Notes under the pieces: generated by a model
Told to the model about the DNA's origin: nothing
Database searches by the model: none
What the model saw: only the letters and a program-made list of their open reading frames with translations
Program-made: the position numbers and the translations under genes
From: Apiospora phragmitis
Lineage: Eukaryota; Ascomycota; Sordariomycetes; Amphisphaeriales; Apiosporaceae
Assembly (NCBI GenBank): GCA_038363925.1
Contig: JAQQWL010000011.1
Location: 7,068,001 to 7,132,000 of the forward strand
Direction of reading: 5' to 3'
DNA length: 64,000 nt
Part shown: in pieces, positions 34,063 through 45,485 of the stretch
Layout of the letters: each line of letters opens with the position of its first letter
How positions within the stretch are numbered: position 1 is the stretch's first letter

Positions 34063-34932
34063 TCACACATCCACCGGCTCCCCATCCACCGAGATAAACT
34101 TGACGTTCACCATTGCCGAAGCCGTAATAGTTCTTGGCTCGACCGACGGCCCGTCGTTTGCCTGCTCCGGTTGTGATGCCTGCGCCTGCGCCTGTGCCTG
34201 CGCCTGCTGTCGCTGCAGCATCTGCGTCTGCTGCTGCGCTGAGGCCGGCATCTGCTGCTGTTGCTGCATCATCTGCCCGGAGTTGCCGAACAGGCTGCTG
34301 CCCCCGGAGTACGCCGGGTTGGCGGTGCCGAAGGGGCGCCAGGAGTTGGTGATGCTGTTCGCCGCCGAGGCCGGGCCGTCCTGGATGTCGACGGCGACGA
34401 CGGTGCGGCCGACGACGCCCGAGTAGTCTTGGGCCTTCTGCACGGCGTTCTCGATGGCCTCCGTGCGGGCCTCGCGCTCGATCTCGGCGCGCGTCGCCGC
34501 CGTGAGCCGCCACTCGGTCGACACAATGGCGACGTGCGGCATCGAGGCCAGCTCGGCCGCGGCCTCGGCCAGCAAAGCCAAATCGCGGAACACGACCTCG
34601 GAGCCGCTGCTGGCGCGGTACGTGATCCCGAGGTCGCGGCGCCGACCCTCGACCCACTCGTACTCGGGCTGCGCGTCCGTGCTGAGCGAGGACGCCGTGA
34701 AGGCCGTGATGCCCGCGTCCGGGTGCGGCGTCGGCCGGCCGTCGGCGCCCTCGGTCTTGAGCGCGTGGGCGCGGAATTTCGCTGTCAGGCGCGCCGACGT
34801 CTCGCGCACGCCGTCCGACGCTTCCTGCTGCGACTTGCTGCTCATGGACACTCGGATGTGCAGCACGCCCCGCTCGGCCGTGCGGAAGACGGAGCCGCTG
34901 CCGTTGACGTGGATCTTGAGCTGAGGCCACAT
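34063..34932 (-). CDS. SIMPL-domain (DUF541) protein
   Basis: A single-exon 289-aa protein with a SIMPL/DUF541 fold, a family known mainly from bacteria (YggE) and also common in filamentous fungi; its biochemical role is unsettled. The ATG is at 34932. Start-to-end blocks: an opening strand (QLKIHVNGSGSVFRTAERG), then LHIRVSMSSKSQ with the helix SDGVRETSARLTAKF, a YRASSGSEVVFRDLALLAE segment, the hallmark EAIENAVQKAQDYSGVVG, and a closing strand (RTITASAMVNVKFISVDG). A long Gln/Met/Ala-rich low-complexity insert (QMMQQQQQ, then AQAQAQAQ) sits between the last two blocks. No signal peptide or TM is seen, unlike many bacterial members. No neighbour suggests its job. Confidence 0.8.
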   Translation of the reverse strand: MWPQLKIHVNGSGSVFRTAERGVLHIRVSMSSKSQQEASDGVRETSARLTAKFRAHALKTEGADGRPTPHPDAGITAFTASSLSTDAQPEYEWVEGRRRDLGITYRASSGSEVVFRDLALLAEAAAELASMPHVAIVSTEWRLTAATRAEIEREARTEAIENAVQKAQDYSGVVGRTVVAVDIQDGPASAANSITNSWRPFGTANPAYSGGSSLFGNSGQMMQQQQQMPASAQQQTQMLQRQQAQAQAQAQASQPEQANDGPSVEPRTITASAMVNVKFISVDGEPVDV

Positions 34933-35408
34933 GGCGGGCTTGGGTAATATTGCGGATATGAAGTTTGAAGGGGAGGTGTGCTGATCTAGAGGGTGAGACA
35001 GAGTGAGCTACGAATATGGGGCAAGGATGCGTCGAATAGACAATGGAGTAAAGGTAAGATGACGGGTAGAGGTCTGGGTGAAGTGAAGTGTTGGAGACAC
35101 AGTAATGGGGGCTACTGGGCCGTTTTATACGCCAGTGACTGTTCTAAATAAGGCAACAATGGTGCCTGGGCTGAGGTAGTGCTACCTTCGTAGTTCGGTG
35201 TGCCCTAGTTGCTACTAGTTACTCCCGCTTATGTAATATAACTAAAGTAGTATATATACTGCCTCTCTAATAAAGAAGTTTCTACGACAGTTTAGTGACT
35301 GCGTATTGCTATATTAAAATGACAGATGATATGTCCTATAGAACTACTATAGCATGCTAAGACGCTAGATTTTGCTGCTTTTTCTCTGTCGGGAAAGAAA
35401 GAGCAACT
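34933..35408. other. Intergenic, AT-rich centre
   Basis: Promoter of the SIMPL gene at left. From about 35150 to 35390 the DNA is AT-rich with many TA steps, possibly an old degenerated repeat; no family can be named. Confidence 0.4.
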
Positions 35409-37323
35409 TTATTCCATCGTTATGCGTACACCCTTGGTGCTCGATTTGGGCATAGGTATGAACATGTCATGATCGTACCGTAAGTCACTCTCATCTGTCT
35501 CGAAGATTCGCATATAGGGCAGAACCCAAAGGACCAAGGCCGAGAGCGCCAAATTCATTTCGCACAACGACAGGCTAAATTGACACCGCGGCGGTCAGCA
35601 TATTATATACCACCTCACCCAGGCAACGGAGACACTTACTTCATACCGAGACAGGACCGACTGCCCTTGGAGAACGAGAACATGCCCCGGTCGACATCCG
35701 GTGTCCAGAGCTCGGTGCCCGCGCACCAGCGGTCGGGGGCGAAGCGGTGCGAGTCTGGGAAGATGCGCTCGTCGTGGTGCACGATGGAGCTGGACATGCC
35801 CACGGCGTAGCCGCGGGGGATGGTCAGGTCGAGGGATCTCTTGTTCCACTCTCCGTGGTAGTGCAGATCCTCTTGAGTGGCGACTCGGGCGGTGCGGGCG
35901 GAGACGCCGTACGAGAGACGAAGACCTTCTTGGATGACGGTTTTCAAGAAAGGGGAGTTTTTCGCTGGCAATGGATTCATCATTAGCTATTATACCATTT
36001 TTGTTGCTTGGCCCTGCCCGGAAATATTTGGCCTTGGGTGGTTTCTGCTGTAAATTGCCCCTTTTCCGGGCAGGGTACTGGGCGAAGGTAAAACTCGTTG
36101 CAAAAAGAGCAAAGACGGGTAATATCCACATACAATTCCGTCCACTGTGGCAGGTCCATCGGGTCGATTTGTGCATCTCGCAGCTCTCTTGTCAGTCTAT
36201 CCAAAAGTTCCGGCTTGTCGAGTAGGTGGTACGTGATCACCGCCAACGTCCAGCTGGTCGTCTCGGTCCCTGCACCGACGATACCGAGCGCCTCGGCCGC
36301 CAGCCTGGCCACGGTCTTCTCATCCTCCTGCAGGTCGGTGGTCCGGCACAGCTCGGCGAAGATGGTCGGGTGCTCCTTCTCGACGGCCAGGCCCGCGTCG
36401 AGGTCGGCCTTGGTCTGGTGGATTTGGCGCGGGATGTTGATCTGCAGCTCGCGAATAAAAAGGCCCGTGGACGCGGGCAGGTAGTCGACGAAGACAGTGG
36501 CCAGCTCGGCGGCGCCCTTGAGGAAGGGGAAGAAGCGGAAGAGCAGGCCCGGCCGCAGGCTGCTGAGCGTCGGCTCGTGGAAGTTGGGCTCCCACCCCGC
36601 CTGGTCGAGCAGGCCGAAGTTCTGGCCGAACGCGTAGCCCGAGATGGCGTCGGCCGTGAAGCAGCTGTAGGCGACAGCGATGTCGAAGGCCGGCTGGCCC
36701 TTCTGCGCCAGGAGCTTGTCGCAGAGCTTGCGGACGAGCGCCTTGATGTCCGGTTCCAGGCGGGAGATCATGGAGCGCGAGAAGAAGCGGCCTACAGGCG
36801 CTCGACGGAGCCGGTGAAGATCGTGGTCTACTGTCCCAAACTCAGCCAGATTGAGACTGTTTGTTTTCCCCGTGTTAGTCAAGATCCTCCAGTCGGCAAC
36901 CCTATCCAAGGTCTCGGGGATATGTTACATTGAGCCATTGACTTGATGGAGTGGCTTATCTCGCTTCCGGCCTCCCACCGCGTAGATTTCATCTCCAAAG
37001 TTTATATCATTGCAGTGAAGCTCATTGGGGCTTATGCGAACGATGGGGCCTAACTCACGTTAAGAAAATGATGCCATCTGCCGCTTAAGTGATAAATACT
37101 TGCCATATTTGCGATGCATTTCCACAATCTTACTGGTATACCGGCCATTCTGTACAACATCCCACCAGAATTCGGGCAGGTAGGTCGCACCTGACAGCCA
37201 TGGTCCGGGGATACTGCTTAGGGGATGCAAAGGGGATATGTTGTACACCGCCTTGACAATCTGATAGACGAGGTATGCGACGGCGAGTATCCCGATAAGC
37301 CCTGCAAGACCGGACGTAGCCAT
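35409..37323 (-). CDS. Cytochrome P450 (benzoate 4-monooxygenase-like)
   Basis: An ER-anchored monooxygenase. Exons: 37104-37323, 36929-37049, 36134-36856, 35640-35964 and 35409-35574. The start at 37323 ([11 protein letters not shown]) opens a TM anchor; an upstream in-frame ATG at 37380 is a possible alternative. Intron 1 (37050-37103) is GC-AG with the donor GCAAGT, and its removal gives [18 protein letters not shown]. Landmarks are the helix-C block [17 protein letters not shown], the I-helix oxygen motif GAGTETTSW, ExxR in [14 protein letters not shown], and the heme loop [14 protein letters not shown] with the axial Cys. Exon 4 opens EKLPF and then needs one base fewer in CCCCTTTC (about 35950-35957) to read LKTVIQEG; with that, the sum is 517 aa. 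The next gene upstream is a dehydrogenase, then a Zn2Cys6 regulator. The substrate is unknown. Confidence 0.8.
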
Positions 37324-37978
37324 CTTCGTCCGAAAGTTGATGAAAGAGATAAAGAATAATACTCCAATAGGCCCACCCATTCGCAGATAGCGTTTTATAT
37401 GTGTTCCTCGGTCTGCATCCCCCCCCCCCTCACTGGCTGAAGACTCGATATGCATGTGCGGAGCCAATTACGAGACCCCGTAGGTAGTACATCATAATAA
37501 TAAGGCGTCTCCGACTCGGTCCGATATAATACGAAATCCGGTGTCTCAGGAAGAGATGTTCGCAACCAGCACGGGCCATGCATACTCTTCAGGGTATTTT
37601 ATGGAGCGGGAACACTGCACAGCAAATAGTGACCCATGGAATACCCTAGTGACTAGTCGCTGGCCAAGTATACACTAGCCTTGCTTGTCACTGTCGCCCG
37701 TATACTGCCTGTCTAGTTTCTCGCCTGCGCCCCAGCCGCCCCAGAACATCTACCCCGTAGTAAGCCAACAACGGACTCATCTCCGGGGTGCCAGCTGGCA
37801 ATGGCAAGGAAAAGAAAAAGCATATTACAGCTCAAAACCCCCACGCCTGGATTTATTCTGGTCACGTTCAAGTGGACATGAATATAGAACAATACAGACC
37901 GAGAGAGTGTCATAGAGAAAGTTGTAGATTAAAGAGCGGTACTAATTATGCCATCAACTGTATGGAGCTTAGTTCTTT
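37324..37978. other. Intergenic between P450 and dehydrogenase
   Basis: Promoter side of the P450, with an 11-C homopolymer at 37419-37429. No gene is seen. Confidence 0.45.
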
Positions 37979-38784
37979 TTACCAGGGATAGGTCCCCTCG
38001 CTGTGGACAACGCGGCCCTCGTCGGCATCCCTCTCACCGTCCACGATACTCAGAACCAGCCTGCCCGACTCGCGCGGGTCTTGGGCCGCGCCGCCCGCGT
38101 TCCTGGCGGTCTCGCTGGGCCCCGCAGGTTCGACACGACGAAGCCGGGGCACATGGCGAAGACCTTGACGTTGGTCGGCTTGCTCTCGCGCCAGTCCAGC
38201 AGCATGTACATGTTGAGGGCCGCCTTGCACGCGTTGTACGCCTCGGTGTCGGGCGGCGTCTGAGGGTGCGGCGGGTTCTCGAACGTGTTGGTGAGCGAGC
38301 CCTGGCCGCTGGTGACGTAGATGGAGTAGGCCCCCGAGGACTGGAGAAGCAGCGGCCGGAAGGCCTTGGCGACCTGGAAGGGCCCGAACGTGTTGGTCTC
38401 CATGGTCCGCAGGAAGCGGGTGCGGGGGTCGAGGTCCGAGATGCCCATGGCGGCGTTGTTGACCAGGACGTCCAGGCGCCCGAACTGCTGCTTGACGGAC
38501 GCGGCCGCCTTCTGGATCGACTCGTCGTCGGTTACGTCCAGCTGGACAGTGGAGATGCTGCCCGTGATGCCGCCTGCCTCGATCTCGGCCTTGGCGGCGT
38601 TTGCCTTGTCCAGAGAGCGACACGCCATGATGACATGAAATTTCTCGGGAGCACCGGCGAGAACTTGCGTGCTTGCATATCCCACTCCAGAATTCGCACC
38701 TATGACTCAGAGTTAGTGAGGTGATATTCATATTCATTAGCCGTACAGTGACTTGCCAGTGATAAGAGCAATTCTCGAAGCCAT
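37979..38784 (-). CDS. Short-chain dehydrogenase/reductase
   Basis: An NAD(P)-dependent oxidoreductase of the retinol-dehydrogenase-like SDR group. Exon 1 (38757-38784, 28 nt) encodes MASRIALIT and joins through a GC-AG intron (38700-38756, donor GCAAGT, acceptor CATAG) to the Rossmann motif TGANSGVG. Next come NNAAMG, the catalytic Ser in YVTSGQGS, and the catalytic Tyr and Lys in YNACK, followed by FAMCPGFVVSNLRG. The frame then breaks in GGGCCCC (38117-38123). Adding one base lets SETARNAGG through GERDADEGRVVHSEG to the end YPW read on, giving 249 aa, the usual size. The P450 lies next to it on the same strand and the Zn2Cys6 regulator is divergent, so a shared oxidative pathway is plausible. 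Confidence 0.82.
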
Positions 38785-39393
38785 TTTATGGGTTGTGGAT
38801 AAGTTTTCTGGATTATGGGAAAGAAGTCTTGTTGTCTGTATAGGTGTTGGGTTCCTTGAGCAAAACGAACATCAGCTCCAGCGGGAATGGCATGTTTATA
38901 TATACTTAGACTTGGGCTATAGACTGGCTGGGTCGCTCGACCCAGGAGATGGAGACGGATGGTGATAGCTATACTGTCCGTTATGTCCGCGCCATGTCTA
39001 AGGGGCTGTCAACGGACTATTCCCAATGCGGGAGAAACTCTGCGAGTGCTTGTTGCTTACGCTAACCCTCCCGTAGCCTCTAGACAGTCAGCTCTGTGCT
39101 AATAAGCCACTAGATGTAACCCGAGACAGGTCACATCATGCATTGGTCTATCTGACGGGGTTAAGGCAACTGTCGTCTAACCAACTGCTTCCGCATGCAG
39201 CACGCTGTACCTCTACGGGAGAAACTCCGCGAGATTCCCTTCTCACGAAGCGAACAATCACATCATCGTGAATGATCAACGTTGGCCTCGTTGATTGCGG
39301 TCACTGCTCTTTTCTGTGATTAGCCGGCCAGCGACAACACAACGGTACATACCAAACCGGAGCCATTACTCAAGTAGTACGAGAGAGGACCAG
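38785..39393. other. Divergent promoter, dehydrogenase / Zn2Cys6 regulator
   Basis: About 600 bp between divergent start codons. No CGG-type inverted binding site stands out. No gene is seen. Confidence 0.45.
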
Positions 39394-41060
39394 ATGACGC
39401 AAAAGAGAGTGGGATGTGAGACCTGCAAGAAGCGGCGGATTAAGGTGTGTTGTCGTGTCGTGTCGTGTCGCATGGCCACTTGGGGGTACCGTCTGACCGA
39501 GACGCGTTTTATTAGTGTGACGGTGCCAAGCCAACATGCAAGAGATGCACGCAATCACGCAGAGCGTGCCTCTGGAAGAAGAAAGTCCTCGACATCCACT
39601 TCGAGAATCGATATGCCAGCGGACAGGAAAGACGGCCGAGGGGCCCGCGCCCAGCGCTTCCAGCCGCCGGACACCCGTGCAGCAGCAGCAATCCTCCCGA
39701 CGGAGGGGGATCAATTATCTCAGCACCCCTACAGCTGAGCCTCGAGGTCCAGGCCGTCACCTTCTACCTAAACCACTACGCGACGCCGCTGCCGCCCGAC
39801 GCGCTGAGCGTGACCAAGTCCCTGGACGACTACATCTGCGCGCTGTCCGCCTCGGCGCCCTCGGCGCTGCTCGACGAGGCGATCCGCTGCATGGCCCTCG
39901 AGACGTGGTCGCGCGTCGTCGTCCAAGGAGGCGGCCACCACGACGCGCGCGCCCGCGCCGAGGCGGCGCGCCACTACCAGGCGCTCCTGTCGCTGGCGCG
40001 GCGGGCCGTCGCGCGCCTCGACGCCGCGAACCTCGACGACTGCCTCCTGGGCGTCTTCTTCCTCAGCCGGTTCGACGCCAGCACGCACGGCCAGGCGGAC
40101 CTGTGGCGGAAGCTCCGGACGGGCCCGGCGCATCACTACCACGGGGCCATGGCCATGCTCCAGTACTGGAAGGACCATCTACGCGGCGGCGGCGGGGCCG
40201 GCCACCATCGGTGTTCGCCGGTTGTCAAAGAGAGCCGACGCGGGCTGCTGCGATTCCTACTCATGCAGGGCTCGGAGGTTCCAGAATGGATGAGGGACGG
40301 GGAAGTCTTTGGTGAGGCCGGGTTCGAGCTGGTCCACGATCGCGTCACCGTGCGGACGGCAGGCCTCCGCCATCAAGTGTTGCGCTTGCTCAGGCCGATG
40401 GAAGGCCCCTCGGGGCCTGGAGTACCTAATGGCCAGTTGCTGAGTGACCTAAACAGGGGGGCGCAAGACCTCGACAGGATGCTCCGCGACTGGGCCCGGC
40501 AATTTGAGCTTTCCTGGATCTACCAACAACACACGCTCCCGCCATCCGATGACTCCAAACGGGCGCAATGTGTCTTGTCATCAAAAGCCTACACGTACTC
40601 AAAGCTGTCCTACGCATTGTTGTGGGCAAGGTACGCGGCTGTCAGGTTGCTTGTCAACGACGCACACCTGAAAATCTTATCGCTCTGCAATGGAGCCCTC
40701 GTGGCCATCGACCCGTCGATTGTGCACCAATGCCAGCTGGTTGTAGAGCATATGACCGACATCATAGTGACCAGCAACGCATTCATCGTGGGAGATTTGC
40801 ATGTTGTGAACACACCATTGGGCGGAACTACTGTGGTCTTGAACGAGGGATTGGACGTTTGCCAGTCAAGATACAGGTATGCAACCTGGCCTTTGTCGGT
40901 TGCATGTAGTCTGGAGTCTGTTGGCCTCTCCCAGAGGCTTTGGTGTAAATGGCAGTTGCAGTGTGTAGGACGGCTGGCTGGGATCAAGTTGTTTGAAGAA
41001 TACCAGCCTAACCAAAGTTTTAGGCTTGATGAGAATCGTATGGCCCCGAGGGGACCCTGA
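39394..41060 (+). CDS. Zn2Cys6 fungal transcription factor
   Basis: A nuclear, Gal4-type regulator of 531 aa. The ATG is at 39394. Exon 1 (39394-39444) and exon 2 (39516-41060) join exactly within the zinc cluster. The intron 39445-39515 contains four TGTCG tandems. The binuclear cluster is C-x2-C-x6-C-x6-C-x2-C-x6-C (CETCKKRRIKC, then CKRCTQSRRAC). After a Pro/Ser/Gly linker the middle region begins with LSLEVQAVTFYLNHYATPLP, the pattern of the DUF3468/fungal_trans_2 regulatory domain. The rest is helical, with a C-terminal block VVEHMTDIIVTSNAF. The frame is continuous. It is divergent from the SDR and P450 pair and is the natural candidate to control them, which is inference. Confidence 0.87.
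39451..39470. repeat. (TGTCG)4 tandem inside the TF intron
   Basis: Four perfect TGTCG units lie within the first intron of the Zn2Cys6 gene. Confidence 0.9.
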
Positions 41061-41242
41061 GACAGTGCGGATTTTATTGTATACAAAAGCGACATGCGTC
41101 TTCTTTCAGTCCGATCATGTGGCCTGATCCTTCTTCTATGTACCAATCATTGAGACCAACCAAGTGACAAATCTATGTTCCTACTAATTACCATTATCAA
41201 TACAAAACGCCTCATGCTCGTCGTTCATCATCATGCAGCACC

Positions 41243-43562
41243 TCAGTACGCACCCCTTCGGCCATTCATCCGGGTGCTGCCCCCGTTGGATACAAATGGG
41301 TGCACCTTGACCGGCCGTTTCATTGCCGGAAGAGAGTTGAGAGCATGCCACATCTCCATGATTCCAGCTCGAGCTGCTGGGAGCATGCTATATTGAAGCG
41401 AGTAGAGGTTCCTGCGGTTGATGGGTGGGACAAATCGACCAGTCGCAAGGCAAAACACAACCCGGGGCGACAAGTAATGTTTCCTGATACGCTTTCCCAT
41501 TCGGAAATATTGGTGGAACATGGCCGTGAAGGAAAGGGGGATTGGCTTGCAGAGCGCTAGTGTTAGGACTGGACATGTAATCGGTTCGGAAAGCAAGTAT
41601 GGAGGCTAACCTTGAGATGTATAACGGAAGTAGGCGGCTGAGCTGGCGCGGCAGGCATGGAGGTAGAATCGAATGCAAATCTATCTTGGGTATCAAAAAG
41701 TTCAAAACGAATGCCACCTTCAAGTAATTAGCAAATGCGCTATTGGCCTTGGTAGAGGGAAAGGATACTTACCAGGGAGACGCCGAGGATCCTTCACCCG
41801 AAGCATCAGGGGCAAATAGGGGGAAGTGATTAAGGCAGGAGAGTTGCGTATCAAACATGGCTTTGAGCAGGATAATTGCCATCCTTGCCACGGCGAAGTT
41901 GAGGTAGAATACAGCGACCGTCGGAAGGAGGAAGAAAAGAAGAGTGAACAGGATTGTGCCAAGCAGCAATTGATCCAAATCGTAGTCGCATGAGTCCACA
42001 CGGTTCCGGAGCACGTTGTACTTCTTCCCTCGAAATAGCTGGAAAAGGGACAACAGGATAGTAAGCTGCCAATGGAAGATGCGGGCCGCCGCAAGATAGA
42101 ACGAGTATATGTGTACCGTCAGTAGCGAGAGGAGATCTGAGGAGAAGGCGATGGGCATGCTGGCACCGCCAAAGCTCGAGAAGCCAATAAACCATATGAT
42201 GCGAGGCAAGACAGGCTGTAAAGCCCTGATGCAGCCTGCCCAGTACTCAATCACCCACAAGAAAAGATCGCCTAGAAATAGTGCCAACTCCTTGTTGAGT
42301 TTCAGTCCAGCGGGCCAGCCCATCAACCACTCGATGCTGCTATGTAGAGCGTCGACCGTGTACTGCTGCAACAGCAACCCAATCTGATCGGATACCCACG
42401 CAGCATTGTCAATGATGTAGGAACCCAGAGCAATGCCGATAATGACATCGTTGGCCACCAACCACAAACTATTGTAGAAGCGGATATAGTCCGGGTGGCT
42501 TGTCGTCACGCTGTCCCAGTCGTTCTTCCGGAGCCTCAATTTGACATATTGCATTGGCCAATAGCAGAACTGTTGTAACCGTATCTCAACTTGCTGTGCA
42601 GTGGCGGATATGTCCTTGAGAGCTGGTGAACCAGGACGGGGCCTCCATTCCAGAATCTGAAGCAGTATCTCGGCGGCCCCTCGGTGACCAATGAGCACAA
42701 AGATGAATATGGCTCTGATGATAGGGAAAATGTAAAGAATGATGAAGTCCCAGATCTGTACGACGACATAGTTTCGCATCGTTGTAGCTTGCTCGACCAC
42801 GCGCTCCGACACACTAAGCGTTCGCTTGGGTCGAGTCCCGATCAACGATACGTTCTTCTGCAGCAGCTGTTCCAGTTCCCAAGCCCAATTTACCTGGTTG
42901 ACAATCCTTGGGAGAACTTTGTCCTTCATTGTGGGGGGATGCCGTATGACAGAATGCTGTTGGAGCTTCTCTACGAGATGCTGTCTCTTCTTTTTAGCCA
43001 GTTTTTCTTGCTCCTCCTCCTCAGCATCCGATGCCTCGGATACGGTAGGTTGGCGAGTGTCCTCTTTGTCGACCAATGCAAGAGCAATGGGGTTTAAAGA
43101 TATGTACTGCATATTTTGGGGGATCGGCCGTTCGAACAATATGATTTGGACGCTTGATGCTACGGCGCATGTGATTGTTGGTGCTCGCTGGTAGGGATCT
43201 ATTTTGGCTTTGACCCAGGATGGCTCGGCGTCCAGACTGGCATCTGGTCCGACATTCGTCAGGCCGAGGACATGCATAGACTGGGAACCGCACAACTGGG
43301 CAATGCGCTGTGTAGGGTGCGGCGCATTTCGGAGCAGAATGCCCCTTTCCAAGGCACTCTCGACGCTTTTCGGCTATGTAACGATCAGAGGTGCAAGCGA
43401 ACAAGGCGAGCTTGCGGGTAAACGTACATCAACATGATTAAGCACGGCAACCACCACCACATCAAGGCTTGAATTCTTCCAGCCGACGATAACACCGGGT
43501 AGTTCAGACCTCTCGATGTCCGCCGGCCAGAAAACTCTCATAAGCCCATCATGCTCGGGCAT
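41243..43562 (-). CDS. GPI1: GPI-GlcNAc transferase subunit Gpi1 (PIG-Q)
   Basis: Part of the ER enzyme that adds GlcNAc to phosphatidylinositol, the first step of GPI-anchor synthesis. Exons: 43428-43562, 41773-43373, 41611-41717, 41243-41545. The ATG at 43562 opens MPEHDGLMRVFWPADIERS, a typical Gpi1 start (FWPxDIERS and GVIVGWKNS). Several TM helices follow after about residue 230, with the core YIRFYNSLWLVANDVIIGI and the block WLMGWPAGLKLNKELALFLG. One G too many in the run 41809-41812 (CCCC on the coding strand) has to go for FPLFALMLRVKDPRRLPG to be read. Then RFELFDT, HLKPIPLSFTAMFHQY, HYLSPRVVFCLATGRFVPP and NLYSLQYSMLPAAR complete the family. The corrected length is 714 aa. The rest reads clean, so this is probably a sequence error. 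Confidence 0.9.
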
Positions 43563-43673
43563 GTCCCAGCAGCCTGACAAATATTCCGCCTAGAAGGAGC
43601 CTCTGCGCCGGAGTTGTTCACGGGCGGATACCCCCGAGCTGAGGGACCGTGGATGCTATATGAAGAGTGTGTG

Positions 43674-44093
43674 TCAGCCGAGCGAGCTCGTATCGCAGCG
43701 TATGTTATCTGATTGTTTGGGTTGGAAGTGTCTCAAATCAGCTCGTACAGGGACCGCGAGGCGGAGAGGCTGCAGGGAGGGTCGTACCAGGTCGGCCTCG
43801 AGGGAGGCTAGATACTGTACAGGTACGAGAACGACGAGAAATAGTAGTGACAACAGTGCGAATCCCTGGAAACTGCGTGACTAGAATGGCGCATAGATTT
43901 ATCAGTCACTTGTCACTCCAAGAACGAGGGAAGGAACGCGCTCCGTCTGGATTGGATCCGTAAAGCCACTCACGATGACGCCCTTATCCCAGGCAAACAA
44001 AGCTAGCTCGTAGAGCCGTGTGACCAGATCCCATCGAGCAGTACCGTAGCCAGCTACAAATATGGCGAGGGTGACAACTGAGAAGGGGTGCAT
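43674..44093 (-). CDS. Small membrane protein, about 108 aa, two exons
   Basis: A short, probably two-TM protein that I cannot assign to a named family. The ATG is at 44093. Exon 1 is 43974-44093 (40 codons), the intron is 43881-43973 (GTGAGT to TTCTAG), and exon 2 is 43674-43880. The model is in frame throughout. Helix 1 is near the N-terminus (PFSVVTLAIFVAGYG), followed by ARWDLVTRLYELALFAWDKG, an amphipathic stretch that looks conserved. Helix 2 in exon 2 is GFALLSLLFLVVLVPVQYL, then a hydrophilic tail. Its stop lies 111 bp from the GPI1 start on the same strand. The canonical splice sites and hydrophobic pattern make a real gene likely; the function is unknown. Confidence 0.6.
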
Positions 44094-45485
44094 GAATTGG
44101 TCGTTTTGCTCAAGATCCGGTGCGGGTGCGCATCACGGAGCTACAAGATTGGGGCCAGGATATCGAGAGGAGCGGATGCTGGTGGAATGCGTCTGGTCGT
44201 TGCGATGGGTCGCGGTGTCAAAGAGGGCGTGCAGAAGCGATCCTGTAATGATGTTGGTTGTTTGAAGTAGCCGCGAACTGTGTGCGATGTATGTTGACTC
44301 GTGCGATTTGTGTGATGCAATTGCCAGAATATCGTCAGCGGCAGCCAAGGACCCCAAGGCCACTACTCCTCCGATGCTTGAGCTGAGCTGCGGGCGGAAT
44401 GGGGTATGTATTTCGTCTTGTTGCACAGGCCAGCCAGGCCAGCCAGGCTTTTTATTAAGCTTGCTCCAGCAGGTTAGTACCTGCAGATCGCAAAACCACG
44501 ATCGAATTGAAGCTTCTTTAAACCCTCAAGATAGTCGCTAAGTAGGTTATTTCTTGCGGGACGTAGAGGTGCAAATACACTTGTATCAAAGTTTCAAAGA
44601 GGTATTGGAGCAACTGATAGGTAACTAAGAGCAAACTCAGAAGTTAGAAGATCGCGTGTTATCTGCAATAACCCCCTGCATACTTAGTGCACCATATAGA
44701 TTGGCGGCTCGATCAATTGCGTGGCAATCGACGTTGAAGCTTGTTCTCTGTTTTCGCTGTCGTGTTTTCACCGGCGCCCCGATCTCATCCCTGCGCTGGA
44801 TGCCAGTCTAGACCGCCGCTGATCTAATCGTCACGTGCGGTGTACCCATCGGCATCAAGCGCTTTGGAGAGATACATTAAGTATGGCAAGGTTTCGCCCA
44901 TACCATACTGCGCGCCAACGCTCAAGGCCCAAGTTGAGGGGGAGACATCGAAGGGGGAGGGAGAGTTAACGAGAAAGTATTCTAGGTAGGTGCTGGTAGT
45001 GGCCTAGATATAAGTATGTGCATGTATTGGGTGACTGAGCCGATGATCCGAGTGGAATAAGTAAAGTAGCTTTCTTCTGTGCTTCCCGAATCCCGCAATA
45101 CGAGATCCAGACCCTCCAATGCCCCCGATCCATGGGAAAAGGTGGTCGGCCTCCTTTTGGGAGTCCGGTTGACGTCCAAGTATGGATGGAGTACACATCT
45201 TGCGCTCCTCCCTAAAGTACTTATACAACGCACAATACGTAACCTAATACACATATTAGCCATGAATCTCTCGAGTAGGTCTAATAAGGGCCGTTGTTCT
45301 TTGCGATTCTTGGAATAACTCCCATGACTTGAAGATTGATTCTTATTATTTCATATATAAAGAGATTTCTCGAAGAGCGTGATACGTTCATGTGTAAATT
45401 AGGGACGTGCCAGACCTCCCGTCCCTAGGAACGGTCCCGGGAGCTTGGCGCAGAGGAGAGCTTTTCTCTCATGAGCTTGACCTGC
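44094..45485. other. Intergenic
   Basis: About 1.4 kb. A minus-strand open stretch at 44133-44426 immediately upstream of the small membrane protein may be part of its 5' leader; it shows no domain. Short CCAGG repeats at about 44427-44450. Otherwise nothing. Confidence 0.4.

Noticed and set aside
36134..36140. Reading through the P450 exon 3 donor (ELYVDITR)
   Set aside because: A perfect GTATGT donor is present and the read-through text has no P450 similarity.
39516..39810. Suspected frameshift in the Zn2Cys6 regulator
   Set aside because: After checking the phase, the zinc cluster and the C-terminal region are in the same frame with a single intron; the gene is intact.
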